Shown piece after piece: positions 37,101-46,070 of a stretch of 64,000 bases of DNA (position 1 is the first letter of the stretch; every line of letters starts with the position of its first letter). The notes under the pieces are model-generated. The model did no database searches. It saw only the letters and a list, made by a program, of their open reading frames with translations, and was not told the DNA's origin. The position numbers and the translations under genes were made by a program. The DNA is from Paragordius varius (taxonomy: Eukaryota; Nematomorpha): the NCBI GenBank assembly GCA_964247055.1, contig OZ176051.1, forward strand, positions 10,726,001 to 10,790,000, in the 5' to 3' direction.

Positions 37101-40100
37101 ACATATCAAACATCATCACATATAAAAACAAAGTAAAATCAATTAAAAACGTATGTTTGACATTTATATATATACATGACTCTAAATCTCATTTCGAAAA
37201 AAAAGTAGGAAAAATTCCAAAAAAAACTTAATAAAAATTTATGATCATTACTTGTATCAGGAGTGTCAGGTTGATCATCATTAAAATCAAACTCATATTC
37301 ATCTTTAGGGCTGAAGGGTAAACCGCGTGAAAATCTATGATGTCTTGTGTGTCGGTGTACATGTTGTCTTTAAAATTAATATCATACAATAAATATATAA
37401 TAACAGTAAAAAAATAAATTATAAATGTTAAATAAACGTAAAATTTAAAAGACAATATTGCTCTATAGACAGCCATGTGCTTTTTTTAACCTTAATTTTT
37501 ACATAATTATTAATATTCAAATATCTGATTTTTAAATAGATTTGCAATCGATTTGTTTCTGATAGAGGTTATCTTTTTTTTCAAAAATTGCTTGTAGTTT
37601 ACATGTTATCTGTAAATTATTTAATAAATATATAATAAATAAAAAATTATACGGACAAAACGTGAAAATATAAAGACAATATTTTTTTAAAAAAGACAAC
37701 CATACTTTTTTAATCTTAATTTTTAAAATATAACTCATTGTTTTAGCCAATATAAAAATATGAATTAGAACACAATCAATTGTGTATTTTACGATTGTAA
37801 TTAATGTTTTTCATAGGATAAATTAAAGTTTAAAAAAGTATGGTTGTCTTTAATGTCTTTATATTTTTGCATTTTGTCCGTATGATTTCAATTTTTACTG
37901 TATATATATAATTTATCAATGACAAGGTTTAGTATATTCTAAAAAATTGATTTATGGTGCTAGTAAAATTATTCAAATAATTTACAGATTTATCTCAATT
38001 CTTACACATCGTCCACAAAAAACAAATTTCAATGGGCCCAAAAGAAAGATAAAATTAATGTTCCGATGTATATGTTGTTTAAATTCATATATAAAAAATT
38101 TTCATTAAAAAAACATTAATTTTCTTTCATATACGCTTATAAGTTATTTTTGCAAAAATTTATACTGAAAATTAAAAAAGAAGTATATGAAAAAAATTTA
38201 TTTTATAAAACTTTCTCATGTCCTCAGAAACTTTGGAGGATTGGTTGTCATGTAAGGCCGGATCTCGGGGTGCATCAAATATTAAAAATGCGTTATTGCT
38301 TTCATCTTGTTTATTATGTTTCCGTTTAATGAGAGATGTATAATTATCATTAGTTGACCCAAAATCAGATTTTATGGAGGAATCAACGTTTAATTCGTGT
38401 TCTTCCAAATTTTTAGCATCTATATAATATGTGGTTTAACATACAAATATGATATAAAAAATATATTTATAACATTTACAGTTCAAATTCACGCTCGAAC
38501 AATTCAAATTCACCCTTGAACAATTCAAATTCACCCTTGAACAATTTAAATTCACGCTTGAACAATTTAAATTCACCCTTGAACAATTCAAATTCACCCT
38601 TGAACAGTTCAAATTCACCCGAAAAATAAAATATGTATTTTTCGAACAAATACAACTCATTATAGGAAATACATCTTTATGGCATAGTTTATTATTTTTT
38701 CAGTATTATTTTGATTTAATACAAAATTTTTATTTTTTAAAAATATATAAAAATGTAGGTATTTTTGATCTTAAAAAGCATAAATTTTATTTGAGGGTGT
38801 ATTTGAATTGTTTAAGGGTGAATTTGAATTGTTTAAAAGTGAAATTGAATTGTAAATGGTATATTTAATTAAAAATATCGTATGTGTGAACGATTCCAAT
38901 TACGATGATTTTAAGAAAAAGCTTATAAGGATAACTGAACATTAGAAACAAAAATAAAGTCATAATTACATTTGAATAATACTATAAGCCTTAATTTTTC
39001 TATATAATTTATTTCCCTTGTAAATTAAATGGAGTTTTTTGCTTAATTACATATTTATTTATCATTTTAGCAAATCCAAAACAATAATCCATAATAAAGA
39101 TTCAAACAAATAGTTTTCTAACCTAAAAAGATATTAATTTCTGTTTTGTCATTATAATTTCTTTACTGTAAATCATACCCACATTATGTTGTGTTAGCGT
39201 AGCTGTGGATGGTGAATCATGAAAATTAATGGACCCTTTGGTAGAATCTATAGATGGACGCTCGGATTTCCCACGTTTTTCCTACAAAGAAAAAAATGAA
39301 CCATAAAATAGGACTTTAAGAGGACCTCTTTTCTTGCCTATAAAAAGATTTTTAAATTAAAATAGCGTCTATAACAGGGATGTCCAACACAAATGGCTTC
39401 ACAGTCCATATTTTGGGATCAAAAAATCCGACGGGCCGATTTTGCAAAACATATGTGGTCATTAACAAATATTTTTTTAAAATTATAAACATAAACTGTA
39501 AGTCTAAATTTGTTTTAACAATTTTCGCTAGAGTTCGGAAAAGATTTATTGAGAAAATTTGCTTAAGAAAATAAATTTTTTAAATTTTGTAAATTGTATT
39601 CGAAATTTCTCTGAGGTTGCAAATTTATTTTAGAGAGGCGCGTGTTGGACACCCCTGGTCGTCGATAAACTAATTAGAACATGATCACCATATACGTTTT
39701 CATCTTTTATACAAGGCCCTAATTTATAAGTTATAATCGTGTAGTTAAACATACCTGTATTTAAACTCACTAGTTGGGGGATATTGATAACATTAAAGAC
39801 AACAATTTTTTCTGTTACTCGAGTTTTTTGCATTTCTAATATTTACTATTTTTACCTGTAAATCGGATTAAAAATATTATTTTAATAGAGGAATGTTTAC
39901 TACGTTTTTTCCCAAATGCAAGAAAAACTTTATATTTTCCAATTTGTTTTCCATATTCGGATTTAAAAAAAGGTAAAGCCTATTTGTGAATGATTTTTTA
40001 TATGTCAATTGTAAAAGAGAGAGTTTAAACCTCATTCATGGTCCCATAAGCCACGACAGATTTTGAACGTAATTGACCACCAGCCTGTTGTTTCTGTTGG

Positions 40101-43100
40101 GGTTTTGTCCGATTACCCTCTTTGCGATACAGAATAAGGATGGCTAATGCAACGCGATACAAAACTTTAAGTCCTTGAACCAAGTAACAATCCATAACTT
40201 TCACCAAGTATTCAAATGGTAAATCCCGGTATATCCATTGCATCCAATGGGCAAACACTCCCTCCAAAATCTCCTGGAATTCTTGACTATCGCGATTAAT
40301 TTTTGTAGGAGGGCGAGGATTTATGCTTTGGTTAAATAAGAAATAAAATATGTTAACAAAAGGTAAAAAATAGTGCAATACAATTCTCTATTAATTATCC
40401 AACTTAAGATACTTATATATTTTATTAAATTAATTTATATTAAGTATCATAATAATTATGTCAATGTACTATAAACATATCTTTTAAAAATAATTCAATT
40501 TTAATTCATAGTAATATAAAAATGTAATATATAGAGGCTAGAAGTTTGAAAACAGTTGTATATTTTTAGAAAATATAAAGATACAAGCCAAAAGCTATAT
40601 CAATTTCATTTGATTAAATACCATATAAATCATGATTTGGAATTTACTTAACAAAAAACTAATTTTATGGATAAAAATTAGAGCTTTTCATATTATTATT
40701 ATAACTATAAAAAGAACCCACAGGGTTCGAATTTAATCGATGCATGTTCAAATCTTTAAAATACAAATATTTCCGATATAAGGCTCACAATATACCAATC
40801 AATTAATTAATTTATATCAACTCAAAGATTATTTTGAATGAAATAATACTTGGTATCTTGGCCTGCTGTTGCAGAGGTCTGGGTATCAAACGATTTCTTA
40901 GCAACACTTAATATCGGTGCAATTATTAACTTTTTATCGTTGCTCTTTTCATTATTATTAGCATTAGAAGTGGTATTTTCTAAAGCTTTAACTATCCGGT
41001 CAGCTATGTAATCATAGGTTGAAGAGGCATGTTTTTTACACAAATCCAATAAGACCAGGCCAGAAGCCACAAAAGCCGTCCTACTTTGTATAATGAAAGA
41101 TTCCTTCAATCGTGGACACAACAAATGTTGCAAGCAACTATAAGTCTCCGTTTCCGACAAGTAATGAAGGAATAGGGCCGCAGTCGCATAAATTTGTGGG
41201 GCATAAGTTATGTCAGGGTGTAAATACTCTATGACGGTGACTAAGCGTTTAACACCCATCTAGTTGATAATATATTTTATATATATATATACCATTTACA
41301 ATTCAAATTCACCCTAAAAATAAATTATGTGTTTTCAAGCTAATATAACTCATCATTAATATCAAAAATATTTTTACGACATAGTTTATTATTTTTTCAG
41401 CATTATATAAATTTTAAACAGAACTTCATATTATTTTTAAAATATTAAAAAATAAAATATGAATCATTAATGCAATCATACCACAAACAAACAGTTATAC
41501 CGCAAATCATTCCATTGCATATATAGAGAGGAAGATAGGTGATATTGGTTTAAATCAGGGGTGGCCACACTTTTTTTGTCGCGAGCGTTTTTGTTGGCTT
41601 TTTTGTTAAAAAAAGAGTTCGCGGTCACCCAGAAATATTTATCAAAAAAACCTAATCAACACTTTAAATGATGTATATACCTGCCTTACAGATTAGAGTG
41701 ACTTGTTTAAGCCATTTTATAATTGTAATTTTTTTACCTATCAACCAAATACAAAAATAATTTTAATTAAAAGACAACGGGTTATTAACTACCTTAATTT
41801 TTTAACCAACATAAAACACTTCAAAATATTTATTTATTAAATTTCTATTATATGAAATTTTACAATATAAAAATTTAAACAATGCATTTGAAATTACAGG
41901 GGAGAATACATTATGATACAAAAAATAAAAGAAATAAAAAATAGCATTCCAATTTAGAACCATAATTTGAACATAAATAAGAACACATTAAAATTGTATC
42001 AGTTTTAATTCTATCCACATATTTTTTAGTAAATCGGCTTTTTCCTAAGCGAAAATACAACTCGATAAACATCCATATTTAATAAAAAAAAAATATTTAA
42101 AACGCCCGACTGCGAAAAAATTCAGAAAGTTTATCTAAATTAGGTTCAAATGAAGTCAAAGCAATTCTCAAACATGATTCTAAATGTTTATTAGTTAATT
42201 GTGACCTATGTTTAGTTTTGATAGCATTCATAATTGAAAAAGCCGATTCACATAAATATGTGGATCCAAAAAAAGAATTGAATAATGCAGCGGTTTTCCA
42301 AATATGAGGGTATTTATCTTTATTTATAAATTTATATATATCTGATCCTAATGATTTTAGATGGATATCGCATTTAACATTTATTAATTCCTCTTCCAAC
42401 TCTGCAAAATTTGGTACACCAAGAAAGTGGCTGAGTTTTTGAGCAATATATTCAACATTATTATTATTATTAAATGGGCATGATAAAAAAATAGCGATGT
42501 CTTCAAGTTTATTTATAGATGAAAATCGTTTTTCAAAATCATTAATAAGCAGACCAATATCATCTGCATATTTTTCAAAAGAGAGATTCTCTATTTTTTC
42601 AGACACCGCTGCCAGATTAAAAAAATGTTTTAAATCTCGGTTTTTTAATTGTGTTTCTACTACTGTTAGTGTTTCCTTAAAAGATTTTAAAGCACCCATC
42701 ATATCCATTGTTTTATCTTTTCCTTTTAATTGGATGTTTAATTTATGCAATTTTTCCGTGATATCGCATAAAAATGCAAGATCAAGCAGCCAATCTTGAT
42801 CTTTCAATTCAGGGTATGAAAATTTAGAATTCTCTAAAAAAAATTCTATTTGTGGTAAAAGTTGCCTAAATCTAATTAAAAATGCGGCACGACTCAACCA
42901 CCTTACATCAGTATGTAATAAAAGTTCTCCATATTCCACGCCGCACTCATTTAACAAAATTCGAAATTGGCGGCGGGACAAGCTTTTTGTTCGAATGGCG
43001 TTAACAATTTTAAAACAGGGGTTCATTACATGATGGTATTTGAAACTTTTGAACATAAAACTTGATTATGGATTATACAATGGTAATCAATGAACTTGGG

Positions 43101-46070
43101 AAATGCACTGTGATTTTTACATAAAGCGATAAAGCCGTTGTTAACGCCAATCATAGCTGGAGCTCCATCAGTAGTTATAGATGCGAGTTTTACGATGGGA
43201 AGTTTCGTATCTGTGATAAATTTATAAAAAGAATCAAAAATATCCTGTCCTCTGGTTCGTTCGTGGAGAGGTATTATAGTTAATAATTCCTCCTTTGCAG
43301 ATAAATCACTAAATATCATACGAATAAAAATGCATAATTGGGCGATTCCAACATAATCGGTGGACTCATCGAGTTGCAAGGAAAAAAAATACAGTTATTA
43401 ATATTTTCATGTAAAATTTCATCAAGATTATTACTAATATCTTCAGCCCTGCGCATAACGGTATTTCTCGATAAGCTTATGCTTTTAATAGCTGTCATAA
43501 TATTATTTTTGTTATCAAAATAATAAAATATCACAAGCGCTAATAAAGGCTTCTTTAAATATTTCACCATCTTGGAATGGCTTATTGTTCCGAATGAGTA
43601 TTTCCGCTACCTTGAATGAAGCAATCGTAGCATTTTTATAGTCTTTGTTGTATTTAAGTATGCTATTTTGTGAGGCGGATAATTGTTCTTTTAATTCCTT
43701 TACTTAAATGTTGCGTTCTTGAGTTTGTAAGGGGTAGTTTTTGGAGTAATGTGGATGCAGAGATCTATAATGTCTTTCAATATTTGACTTTTTGGGCAAA
43801 GCAACAGTACTATTGCATATTAGACAGGTGCATGTTTCATTTATCATAATAAAAAAAAAGTATTCATGCTCCCAATCTTTCTTGTATCTGTACAACTTTT
43901 TTTGGCTCATTCTAAAATATAAGTTTTAAAAACCTACTTTTGGTGTATCAAATCAAATCTAACTTCACGATTATGCTTCTGATTTATGAATAAGCTTTGC
44001 TCAAAGTTTTGATATATTCAAGGGAAATGACTGATTTTAAGTTATAATGCAAATGCTCCAAAACATATGAATTATAATTAATAAAATAATTTTTTTACAC
44101 CCTTTTCTTAGACGTTTTTTTTAATTTAAACCGTATTTTTTTGTATTTTAAATTTAAATTCGCTCAGAAGTAGCCAACTATCCGAAAAAAATCAATAAAA
44201 ATTTTTTAAAAAAAATCAATAAAAATCAATAAAAATTTTTTAAAAAAAATATTTTCAGGCGGTCACTTTTTGAGTTGTCGCGGTCACGAAAGTGACCGCG
44301 GTCACCTCGTTGGCCACCCCTGGTTTAAATGGAATTATTATTTAATTTAAGACAATCGAAACATAATGATCCCATATATTGAATAATATTAATTAATTTA
44401 TATTTTTAATTATCATGTGATTAAATAAATTTAAAATTAAATAGTTACTTCTTAAAGACCCACGAATCAAAGATACAAGTTTTTACAACCTATTGATAAT
44501 ATTAAACTTTTAAATGTAAATTTATACATAACCTTAGTAATCATATATTTTGGGTTAGGTTTATATTTATGTAAAAATTAAATAATTTAACTCCGTTTGA
44601 TGGCTTTCTCTTTTTTTTCAATGTCGGTTAATATAATGTTGGTAGTTCTAGTATGTCATAAATATTTATATTTATTTTTATTGACAAATTAAATTAACTC
44701 GCCATAACCAAAAAGTATGCGAAGAAAAGGTTTAATATTGACAAACAATAAAGCAATGGATATATACGATTCGCCTTCAGGGGATTACAAAAAAGGTAAT
44801 TAACTTTACAAAAGTATTGATAAAACTACAAAAACGAAACAGATATTAGTTGCAAATATAATTGATCTCCTTTAATACAAACAATGTATCTGTAACCTTT
44901 TGTAAAATAAAATTAGTTTGTTAAAAAAAAGCAAATTAAAAATCCAAGATACAATTTTAGGTGATATATGTGTATATATATATAAAGGAAAAAGAGATTT
45001 TATTCTTAGATATTAGAAAGTAAAAGTTTTACCTTGCCTTTCTCATTCAAATGATAATGTTTTATAAACTTTGAATCAATGAATACGGGTAAAGCCATTT
45101 CCTCGTTTTCAGTCATTTCTGTTTTATCGTCTGCCTCATCCATCAGGTGAGGATAGTAGTCGTACAAAACGGATTCATAAGTTTGAGCCGAACTGGATTC
45201 AATCAAGCTACTTTTATGTTTTGGGCTAGTGTTTGTACCAATTTTGGAACAAAGTTTAACCCAAATTTCACTTCGAACCGGTTGGTCAACGGACCATGCA
45301 TTATTCCGTACGTAAGATTTAATTAATTCACCATCACCAGATAACATCAAGGCATCGAAATCACGCAAAATTCTTTGGGAAGGAGATTCGCTATTATCAT
45401 CAAATCCAGAAGAAAGAGTACTTGGCAAAATACTTGGACTTGGAGAACTTTTAGTGGGTGATGTCGATTTTGGGTTTTTGGTGGGAGATTTAAAGCCAAA
45501 TGTTTGTGCAAGATTAGAAGATAAAGATCGGGTAAAACTTGAAGAACCAATACTGGAAGTGGAAATTTTTTTACTTTTAGGTGTATTTGATGTAACACTT
45601 GACACACTGGGACGCCGAGAATTTTCATCATTTGTGTCATCAATGGATAAGCTATTTATTGAAATTTTGTACGGAGTGCTTGTATTAGATAAAAGGTTAT
45701 CATCGGAAGAATCATAATCAAAATATGTTTCACCTTTAACCGATGATAATAAATCTCTAATATTTACCATGGGTGTAAAAGATTTGCGACGAATATAATT
45801 TTCCATCTTAATTTCTGGTTTTTTAAGAGATGCTTTGCCCTGACTAATTTGAGAATTATCCTTATTGGCCTTATAAAAGTTGAAGTTGAATGAAGGGGGA
45901 GAAACTTTAACACTTCTTTTTTTGTTTGAAGATTCAGATTGAACTTTGGGCGATAAATTCTTCATGTCTTCTCCCCCAACACTTTCGGGCAAGGTGTTTG
46001 ATATTGACTTTTTTACTTCTTTTCTTTTAGGAAACTTTGGAGAATTTGGGAACCAACTTGCGGGATTCAT
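28803..46070 (-). CDS. TBC1D24: TBC1D24/Skywalker: TBC plus TLDc protein, 13 exons
   Basis: Exons in coding order: 45033-46070, 40850-41259, 40031-40325, 39179-39281, 38212-38419, 37252-37367, 33822-34054, 32581-32839, 32287-32465, 31789-31962, 30463-30657, 29672-29922, 28803-28980; phases close to 1212 residues. Residues 1-235 are Ser/Pro/Lys-rich and disordered. The TBC domain begins near 237 (LRDFDALMLSGD) and continues through exons 2-3 (ATAALFLHYLSE; LPFEYLVKVMDCYLVQGLKV then LYRVALAIL). A 300-residue low-complexity linker follows (exons 4-8), then helices IFIARYCQDVTFSPDKLLR, then the TLDc domain (YIWSWIPTRY, GEEPTLLIIKTT, IFGAYLSCDW, NTFFGTGEMFVFTL, CETFNSPPL, LEVFAF). Family members regulate synaptic-vesicle endosomal sorting and, as here, lack the canonical catalytic Arg/Gln pair of active Rab GAPs. 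It is about twice the human length (559) through the head and linker. The donor of exon 8 could be 32584 instead, with the same phase. Confidence 0.95.
30880..30975. repeat. Fragment of the 'CGGACAAAAC' MITE family
   Basis: Contains CGACAAAAGTAAAACC, TAAAAGACATATATTTTT and GACAACCATAATTTTTTAC, a single diverged arm. It lies in the intron before TBC1D24 exon 11. Confidence 0.4.
33509..33793. mobile_element. MITE, 'CAAATTCACCC' family, in TBC1D24 intron 7
   Basis: The left end is TATAACATTTACAATTC, then two ~22-bp CACCC-like units. The right end has GGTGAATTTGAACTG twice and GTAAATGGTATGC. It ends about 29 bp from the exon 7 donor (33822), so the intron begins almost inside the element. Confidence 0.8.
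34058..34104. repeat. TA microsatellite at the acceptor of TBC1D24 exon 7
   Basis: An interrupted TA run runs straight into the acceptor on the minus strand (exon 7 starts at 34054). Confidence 0.8.
34917..35098. mobile_element. 182-bp MITE, 'CAGTGGCGTATGC' family, copy 1
   Basis: TA-flanked, with ~64-bp terminal inverted repeats CAGTGGCGTATGCAGTAAAA ... that pair nearly perfectly. It abuts the left end of the palindrome at 35103. Tc1/mariner-type tips. Confidence 0.9.
35388..35549. mobile_element. MITE, 'CAGTGGCGTATGC' family, copy 2, with empty site nearby
   Basis: The termini match copy 1 at 34917 (CAGTGGCGTATGCAGTAAAA, right end CGCTACTG) and are flanked by TA on both sides. The palindrome's other arm preserves the uninterrupted site near 36875, so the insertion came after the inverted duplication. 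Confidence 0.9.
35600..36050 (-). pseudogene. Mariner-like (DDE_3) transposase 3' fragment, left copy
   Basis: Read on the minus strand, pieces give VCDNAPIHK, LYSPQLNPIECFFHEIKHQY and the C-terminal ECLQ. The Asp-containing DNAP block and PQLNPIE with its Glu are the second and third catalytic motifs of Tc1/mariner/IS630 transposases. Frame breaks and the missing N-terminal half make it non-functional. It is the inverted partner of 36085-36840. Confidence 0.7.
36085..36840 (+). pseudogene. Mariner-like (DDE_3) transposase, right copy, degraded
   Basis: This copy is longer. A helix-turn-helix-like N-terminal piece (IPDHIKVCRTTIYKILSDL) is followed by FIDESVF (first catalytic Asp), the block GCQGVINYKPKEGAFKGDDF, IIVCDNAPIHKS, and PYSPQLNPIECFFHEIKHQY. 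Many stop codons and frame changes interrupt it (for example after the FIDESVF region and around 36690), so it is dead. It belongs to the Tc1/mariner superfamily; the exact family is not determined. Confidence 0.75.
37646..37907. mobile_element. MITE, 'CGGACAAAAC' family, in TBC1D24 intron 5
   Basis: The left arm reads ATACGGACAAAACGTG and AAAGACAACCATACTTTTTT. The right arm reads AAGTATGGTTGTCTTTAATG and TTTTGTCCGTATGATTTC, ending AATTTTTACTGTA. The arms are nearly perfect complements, the best copy of the family in the window. Confidence 0.8.
38468..38863. mobile_element. MITE, 'CAAATTCACCC' family, with expanded terminal tandem repeat
   Basis: The left end TAACATTTACAGTTCAAAT is followed by about seven ~22-bp units (CACCCTTGAACAATTCAAAT and variants) from 38478 to 38625; ordinary copies have two or three. 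The right end has three GGTGAATTTGAATTG-type units and ends TGTAAATGGTATA. It lies in the intron before TBC1D24 exon 5. The apparent repetitive peptide on the minus strand is a by-product. Confidence 0.85.
39375..39657. mobile_element. hAT-type MITE, copy 6, in TBC1D24 intron 3
   Basis: The left tip is CAGGGATGTCCAACACAAAT with GGCTTC. The right tip is GCGTGTTGGACACCCCTG. The clearest tips of the family. An exact 8-bp duplication is not evident in the flanks. Confidence 0.75.
41289..41462. mobile_element. MITE, 'CAAATTCACCC' family, right end missing
   Basis: Starts ATACCATTTACAATTCAAAT and carries the TAATATAACTCATCATTAAT and TTTATTATTTTTTCAG blocks, then stops without the inverted right end. 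It lies 30 bp before TBC1D24 exon 2 (minus strand), so the acceptor region borders it. Confidence 0.7.
41556..44322 (-). mobile_element. hAT DNA transposon, 2767 bp, with 8-bp target duplication
   Basis: Both tips read CAGGGGTGGCCA inward. GTTTAAAT flanks the element on both sides as a perfect 8-bp target duplication, diagnostic of hAT. The subterminal right end has GTGACCGCGGTCACC-type palindromic motifs near 44260-44305. It sits in TBC1D24 intron 1 (41260-45032). The intact duplication suggests a fairly recent insertion although the transposase is broken. Confidence 0.95.
42097..43910 (-). pseudogene. hAT transposase (ZBED5/SCAND3/GTF2IRD2 type), broken
   Basis: In order on the minus strand: a BED-type zinc finger (CLICNSTVALPKKSNIERHY, 43704-43910); a short frame with SILKYNKDYKNATIASFKVA; the catalytic core LDESTDYVGIAQLCIF and ASITTDGAPAMIGVNNGFIA (43026-43379); then 319 codons with HTDVRWLSRAAFLIRF and the C-terminal dimerisation region (SAFSIMNAIKTKHRSQLTNK). 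Breaks visible: an in-frame TAA at 43704-43706, and frame changes near 43.53, 43.38 and 43.04 kb. The best matches by eye are domesticated vertebrate ZBED5, EPM2AIP1 and GTF2IRD2 relatives. Confidence 0.9.

Larger units (their letters stand above)
35103..37166. repeat. 2-kb palindrome of two facing mariner-like element copies
   Basis: The left arm (35103-about 36050) and right arm (about 36378-37166) are diverged reverse complements. The outer ends pair AAATGCCAAACATACG with CGTATGTTTGACATTT. Each arm carries the 3' half of a Tc1/mariner/DDE_3 transposase reading outward (see separate entries), followed by a matching 3' flank. The left arm is 162 bp longer because a MITE (35388-35549) sits in it. 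The whole lies in the TBC1D24 intron 34055-37251. Confidence 0.8.

Noticed and set aside
37228-37476. 82-codon minus-strand frame over TBC1D24 exon 6.
   Set aside because: The correct exon uses another frame (RGLPFSPKDEYEFDFNDDQP); this frame runs into intron on both sides.
38478-38660. Repetitive peptide RVNLNCS on the minus strand.
   Set aside because: It is the translation of the expanded ~22-bp terminal units of a MITE.
39755-39838. Minus-strand frame with a good acceptor and donor (MQKTRVTEKIVVFNVINI) between TBC1D24 exons 3 and 4.
   Set aside because: Its only open frame needs a one-base carry-in, but exon 3 ends in phase 0 and joins exon 4 directly in frame; including it would break the reading frame.
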